From Siphlonurus alternatus (taxonomy: Eukaryota; Arthropoda; Insecta; Ephemeroptera; Siphlonuridae), in the NCBI GenBank assembly GCA_949825025.1, contig OX463781.1, forward strand, positions 4,939,370 to 5,003,369: a DNA stretch of 64,000 nt. The letters are read 5' to 3'. The notes below the pieces were generated by a model that saw only the letters and a list, made by a program, of their open reading frames with translations, searched no databases and was not told the origin of the DNA. A program made the translations under genes and the position numbers. Shown in pieces: positions 60,739 to 64,000 of the stretch (position 1 is the first letter of the stretch; the number at the start of each line of letters is the position of its first letter).

Positions 60739-61018
60739 CACGAGTTGAAATAAATTTCATCTTTTATACGCTATACATTAGCTCTCATCTCGTCTAATTT
60801 CTTCCTATTTTGCACCATTTTAGAGGTAAAAAGAGATAAAAAGACGAGATTACATATTTTTTGCTTTTCATGAACATAAAATGTTAAGAATATTGTCTTT
60901 TTTTGCAGACATTTCATCCCCACTTTAAGCGAGGAGAAAATAATATGTGTTTTTGAGTTAAAAATATTAGGTTTAGACGTATAAAGGATGAGTTGAAGAC
61001 GTAATTTTTCAATTAGGG
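60739..61018 (-). mobile_element. Rep-A copy, full
   Basis: CGAGTTGAAATAAATTTCAT to GTAATTTTTCAATTAGGG. Confidence 0.75.
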
Positions 61019-61097
61019 TACCTCTACAAAATCACGTTATAAATAAGGAGACCATGCCGGCACTTAATTAAGGCAGTGATATGTGCATTCTCAATTT

Positions 61098-61330
61098 GTA
61101 ACCGTCATGAATGAGTTCGATCTCAAGCATCGGCAATCTTTTCACAAGTAATAGCGGTTGCTAAACAATACCAACTCGTGCATCCGGGAGGTGATTAATG
61201 ACATCGATCTTCTATCAATTGCCGACCATTTTGACTGAGGTTTTCATGATTTCCTCTACACAACCAGGCAAATAATGTTATAGGTCATGGCTTCCCCTTC
61301 TTGGGAAGGACCCACAAAACTCTAAAAAAT
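61098..61330 (+). mobile_element. SINE-like fragment with B-box
   Basis: CATGAATGAGTTCGATCTCA (B-box-like), TAATAGCGGTTGCTAAAC, GCATCCGGGAGGTGATTAAT, GACTGAGGTTTTCATG and CTTCTTGGGAAGGACCC. Sister of 30860-31050. Confidence 0.55.
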
Positions 61331-61648
61331 ATTTTTATGCCGAGAGGAAGTTAAATGCAGTTAAAGACTTTTGTGTTTTAAGTAAAAAAATATATAAATA
61401 AGAATAAGCAGAATACATATGGGTTACCAAGCAGCGATTTGACACTCTCTGTCTCTATTACATCTCTCCCTCATTCTTCCTTATCCTCTAGAATAACTTT
61501 GTATATGATTGAATAAAAGCTTAAAAAAAACATCAGCACCATCAAGAATACTGAGGGAAAAAGTAAAACACTTTCAGTTTTTTAAAACTCTTCTTTTCTA
61601 TGCAAGATCAAGTCTCTTCCTTTCAACCCTCTTGAAATTGGATCTACC

Positions 61649-61649
<1 letters not shown>

Positions 61650-61708
<59 letters not shown>

Positions 61709-61750
61709 ATAGGACTATCTCTCTCTCCCACTCTCTCTCTCTCTCTCTCC
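61650..61750. repeat. (CT)n microsatellite, interrupted
   Basis: Two CT tracts separated by a short unique segment. Confidence 0.93.
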
Positions 61751-61753
61751 CTG

Positions 61754-62007
61754 AGTTAATAAAAATTTCATCTTTTATTCGTTATTAAGCTCTCTCCTCG
61801 TCTAATTCCCTTCTATTTGGCAACATTTTGGAGGCGAAAAGACGAAATTACGTATTTTTTCTTCTTTTTGAGCATAAAATGTTAGAAATATTGTCTCCAT
61901 TTCATCCTCACATTTAACGAGGAGAAAACAAGATGCGTTTTTGAGTTAAAAATATTAGGATTAGACTTATAAAAGGATGAGTTGCAGAGATAATTTATCA
62001 ATTACCC
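61754..62007 (-). mobile_element. Rep-A copy between two (CT)n tracts
   Basis: GAGTTAATAAAAATTTCATC to GATAATTTATCAATTACCCC. CT microsatellites abut both ends. Confidence 0.68.
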
Positions 62008-62010
62008 CTC

Positions 62011-62149
<139 letters not shown>

Positions 62150-62387
62150 ATCCATCTTGTATATCACCAACACAATAATAATTTTTATAAGGCTATTCAT
62201 ATTGGTCACTGCATAATACATGTAACAAAAACATTTAAAAAAAAAACACCACAAAACCAAAACTTTATACAAAATTATTATTATTAGCTACAAAACCATT
62301 ATACTTTTTAAAAAAGGAAAAATATTCACCATGCAGTTATTGCTTATTTATTATCACAATTAGATAGGTTGAAATTAATCAATATAG

Positions 62388-62780
62388 CCCTAGTTGAGAA
62401 ATAACTTCTTCTAAAAACTCATCCTTTACACGTCTACACCTAATCTTTTTACCTCTAAAACACATATTATTTCCTCTTCGCTCAAAGTGAGGATGAAATG
62501 AAGATAATATTTTTAACATTTTATGCTCGAGAAGAGGAAAAAATACAACTTTCCGTTTTCCTTTTTTTTTTTTTCTCTAAAATGGTGCAAAATAGGAGGG
62601 TATTATATACTAGTGGCCGTAAGTTGCAGCCACCTATCCGAGAATAATCTGAGGATTATCCGTGGATTATTTACTAATTAACATTAAAATTCTCGGATAA
62701 TTGTCGGATTTTTCCAAGATAGGTTGGCTGCAACTTACGGCCATAGGAGAAAGGTTAATAGCGAATAAAAGGTGAAATTG
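62388..62780 (+). mobile_element. Rep-A copy split by a small MITE
   Basis: CCCTAGTTGAGAAATAACTT to AAAATAGGAGGGTATTATAT, resuming at AGGAGAAAGGTTAATAGCGA after 62746. Confidence 0.7.
62614..62743. mobile_element. 130 bp MITE with TAG flanks
   Basis: TGGCCGTAAGTTGCAGCCA opposite TGGCTGCAACTTACGGCCA. TAG lies on both sides (62611-62613, 62744-62746). Near-palindromic interior (GGATTATCCGTGGATTATT). Confidence 0.78.
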
Positions 62781-63170
62781 ATTAAAAATCTGGTAACCCT
62801 TTTTTAAATATTGAGCTTGAATTCAAGAGCAAATTTTTAATGAGAAATATTGCAGTACTTTTGTATCATTATAGATATTATAAATATGAAAAAAAAATAA
62901 ACGTACAATACATCTAGTTTTTGTAGATTTATTCCACTATCTTTAACTTCACTTTTTTACACAACAAAGCTCTGCAGTAAAAAGTGAGATACAATAAAAA
63001 TATTTGCTGCTTGATATGAAGATTTTACTGCCCTAGAGAGAAAAATGAATAAAAATATGTGTTTTGTCAGACACAGTAAATGTGCGTACATAACTGTAGA
63101 GATGAGGGAAATAAAAAGTACAGATTGTGTTTGTTGTAGACCCTTGGAGCCATAGTGTTGGTGTCGCAGA
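62781..63170. other. AT-rich DNA, nothing recognised
   Basis: No gene or repeat family copy seen. Confidence 0.4.
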
Positions 63171-63171
<1 letters not shown>

Positions 63172-63224
<53 letters not shown>

Positions 63225-63526
63225 GTCTCTGTCTCTGTCTCTGTCTCTGTCTCTGTCTCTGTCTCTGTCTCTGTCTCTGTCTCTGTCTCTGTCTCTGTCT
63301 CTGTCTCTGTCTCTGTCTCTGTCTCTGTCTCTGTCTCTGTCTCTGTCTCTGTCTCTGTCTCTGTCTCTGTCTCTGTCTCTGTCTCTGTCTCTGTCTCTGT
63401 CTCTGTCTCTGTCTCTGTCTCTGTCTCTGTCTCTGTCTCTCTCCGTCTCTCTCTCTGTCTTTTTCTGTCTCTCTCTGTCTCTCCTTCTGTCTCTCTCTCT
63501 GTCTCTCTCTGTCTCTCTCTCTCTCA
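63172..63526. repeat. (CT)n then (CTGTCT)n microsatellite
   Basis: About 45 bp of CT, then about 220 bp of perfect CTGTCT hexamers (63218-63437), then a degenerate CT/GT mixture. Long frames in this region on both strands are artefacts. Confidence 0.96.
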
Positions 63527-64000
63527 GACACCAAACAATGGCTTATGTCTCTATTGCGTATATGTACTTGATGAGTATATGAGCTTGTCTTCACTTAATT
63601 AATTTTAAAACATATGCACACACACTGCAGCAAGTGTAAACTTCTTTAAATTATTTAAACATTTAAAGAGATTACATATACAAAATAAATATACAAATCA
63701 AATAAACAAAATTTTGAGTCTCGAAGACTTGACAAATTTAACGAAACAATACTGCATGTACTGGTAAACATCGAAGCTTAAGACTCGGTCACGTTTCATA
63801 TGACGGTGTTAGACGTTTGAATGTCCGTGGGAATACAAAGGGGACGAAGGAAATGTCAGCGGACTTTCAAATGGCATCCTCAGCACCGTAAATCCCAGAC
63901 AACAATGAAAACACACTGTTATATTCTTGTGGGAATGGAATTGGAATAGAGGATCTCGAATGCATTCTCTCCTCGCGCACTCCTCTTGTCTGCAAATGGA
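63527..64000. other. Unassigned right flank
   Basis: The last 220 bp are GC-richer (GGTCACGTTTCATATGACGG, GGGGACGAAGGAAATGTCAG) but show no Ig, signal-peptide or other recognisable frame. Expected to be intron or upstream sequence of the DIP-like gene. Confidence 0.35.

Noticed and set aside
63067..63594. Long ORFs on both strands (RQRQ..., SLSL..., CLCL...)
   Set aside because: They are readings of the CT/CTGTCT microsatellite.

Overview
This window looks like a piece of a large, AT-rich, repeat-dense arthropod nuclear genome, most likely an insect. The evidence is one split gene that can be read exon by exon on the minus strand. It is a Dpr-interacting protein (DIP)/lachesin-like immunoglobulin-superfamily cell-surface protein, with GT-AG introns that are all in phase 1. 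The species cannot be named from sequence alone. A repeat-rich insect, possibly hemimetabolous, is a guess.

Genes. Seven coding exons of the DIP-like gene lie at 58551-58393, 56711-56583, 56525-56388, 52674-52525, 47783-47715, 47346-47263 and 46577-46426 (transcription runs from high to low coordinates). They encode Ig2, Ig3, a hydrophilic linker and a C-terminal hydrophobic tail that fits a GPI signal, ending in TGA. The signal peptide and Ig1 exons are not seen and should lie beyond 64000. A second minus-strand gene appears to begin at 11653: ATG, a signal-peptide-like stretch and a consensus donor (11586-11581), with a GC-richer upstream region carrying a CRE and three CACGTG boxes. Its remaining exons were not found in the window. 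A few short plus-strand ORFs look locally coding but are unassigned. No tRNA, rRNA, CRISPR array or prokaryotic-type feature was found.

Repeats. Most of the rest consists of non-autonomous DNA transposons, many of them fold-back (palindromic) elements. Rep-A is a ~270 bp family with about 20 copies. Rep-B is a fold-back superfamily with ends AT-GG...CC-AT (12 copies, including a 1951 bp near-perfect palindrome inside a DIP intron). Rep-C, D and H are short hairpin elements. Rep-E, F and G have 3 bp TTA/TAA/ATA target duplications (PIF/Harbinger-like). Rep-I are TTAA fold-backs (piggyBac-like). There is one hAT-like element with an exact 8 bp duplication, and one ~3.76 kb element whose inverted ends are 33 bp tandem arrays. 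Several insertions are nested, so their relative ages can be read. SINE-like fragments and long microsatellites ((AACTC)n, (AT)n, (CT)n, (CTGTCT)n) fill much of the remainder.

Layout: 1-11 kb repeats and AT-rich DNA; 11.6-12 kb start of the second gene; 12-38 kb repeats with a few low-copy blocks, including an E-box cluster at 38.36-38.47 kb; 38.5-46.4 kb repeats; 46.4-58.6 kb the DIP-like gene with repeat-filled introns; 58.6-64 kb upstream intron or flank with repeats and microsatellites.
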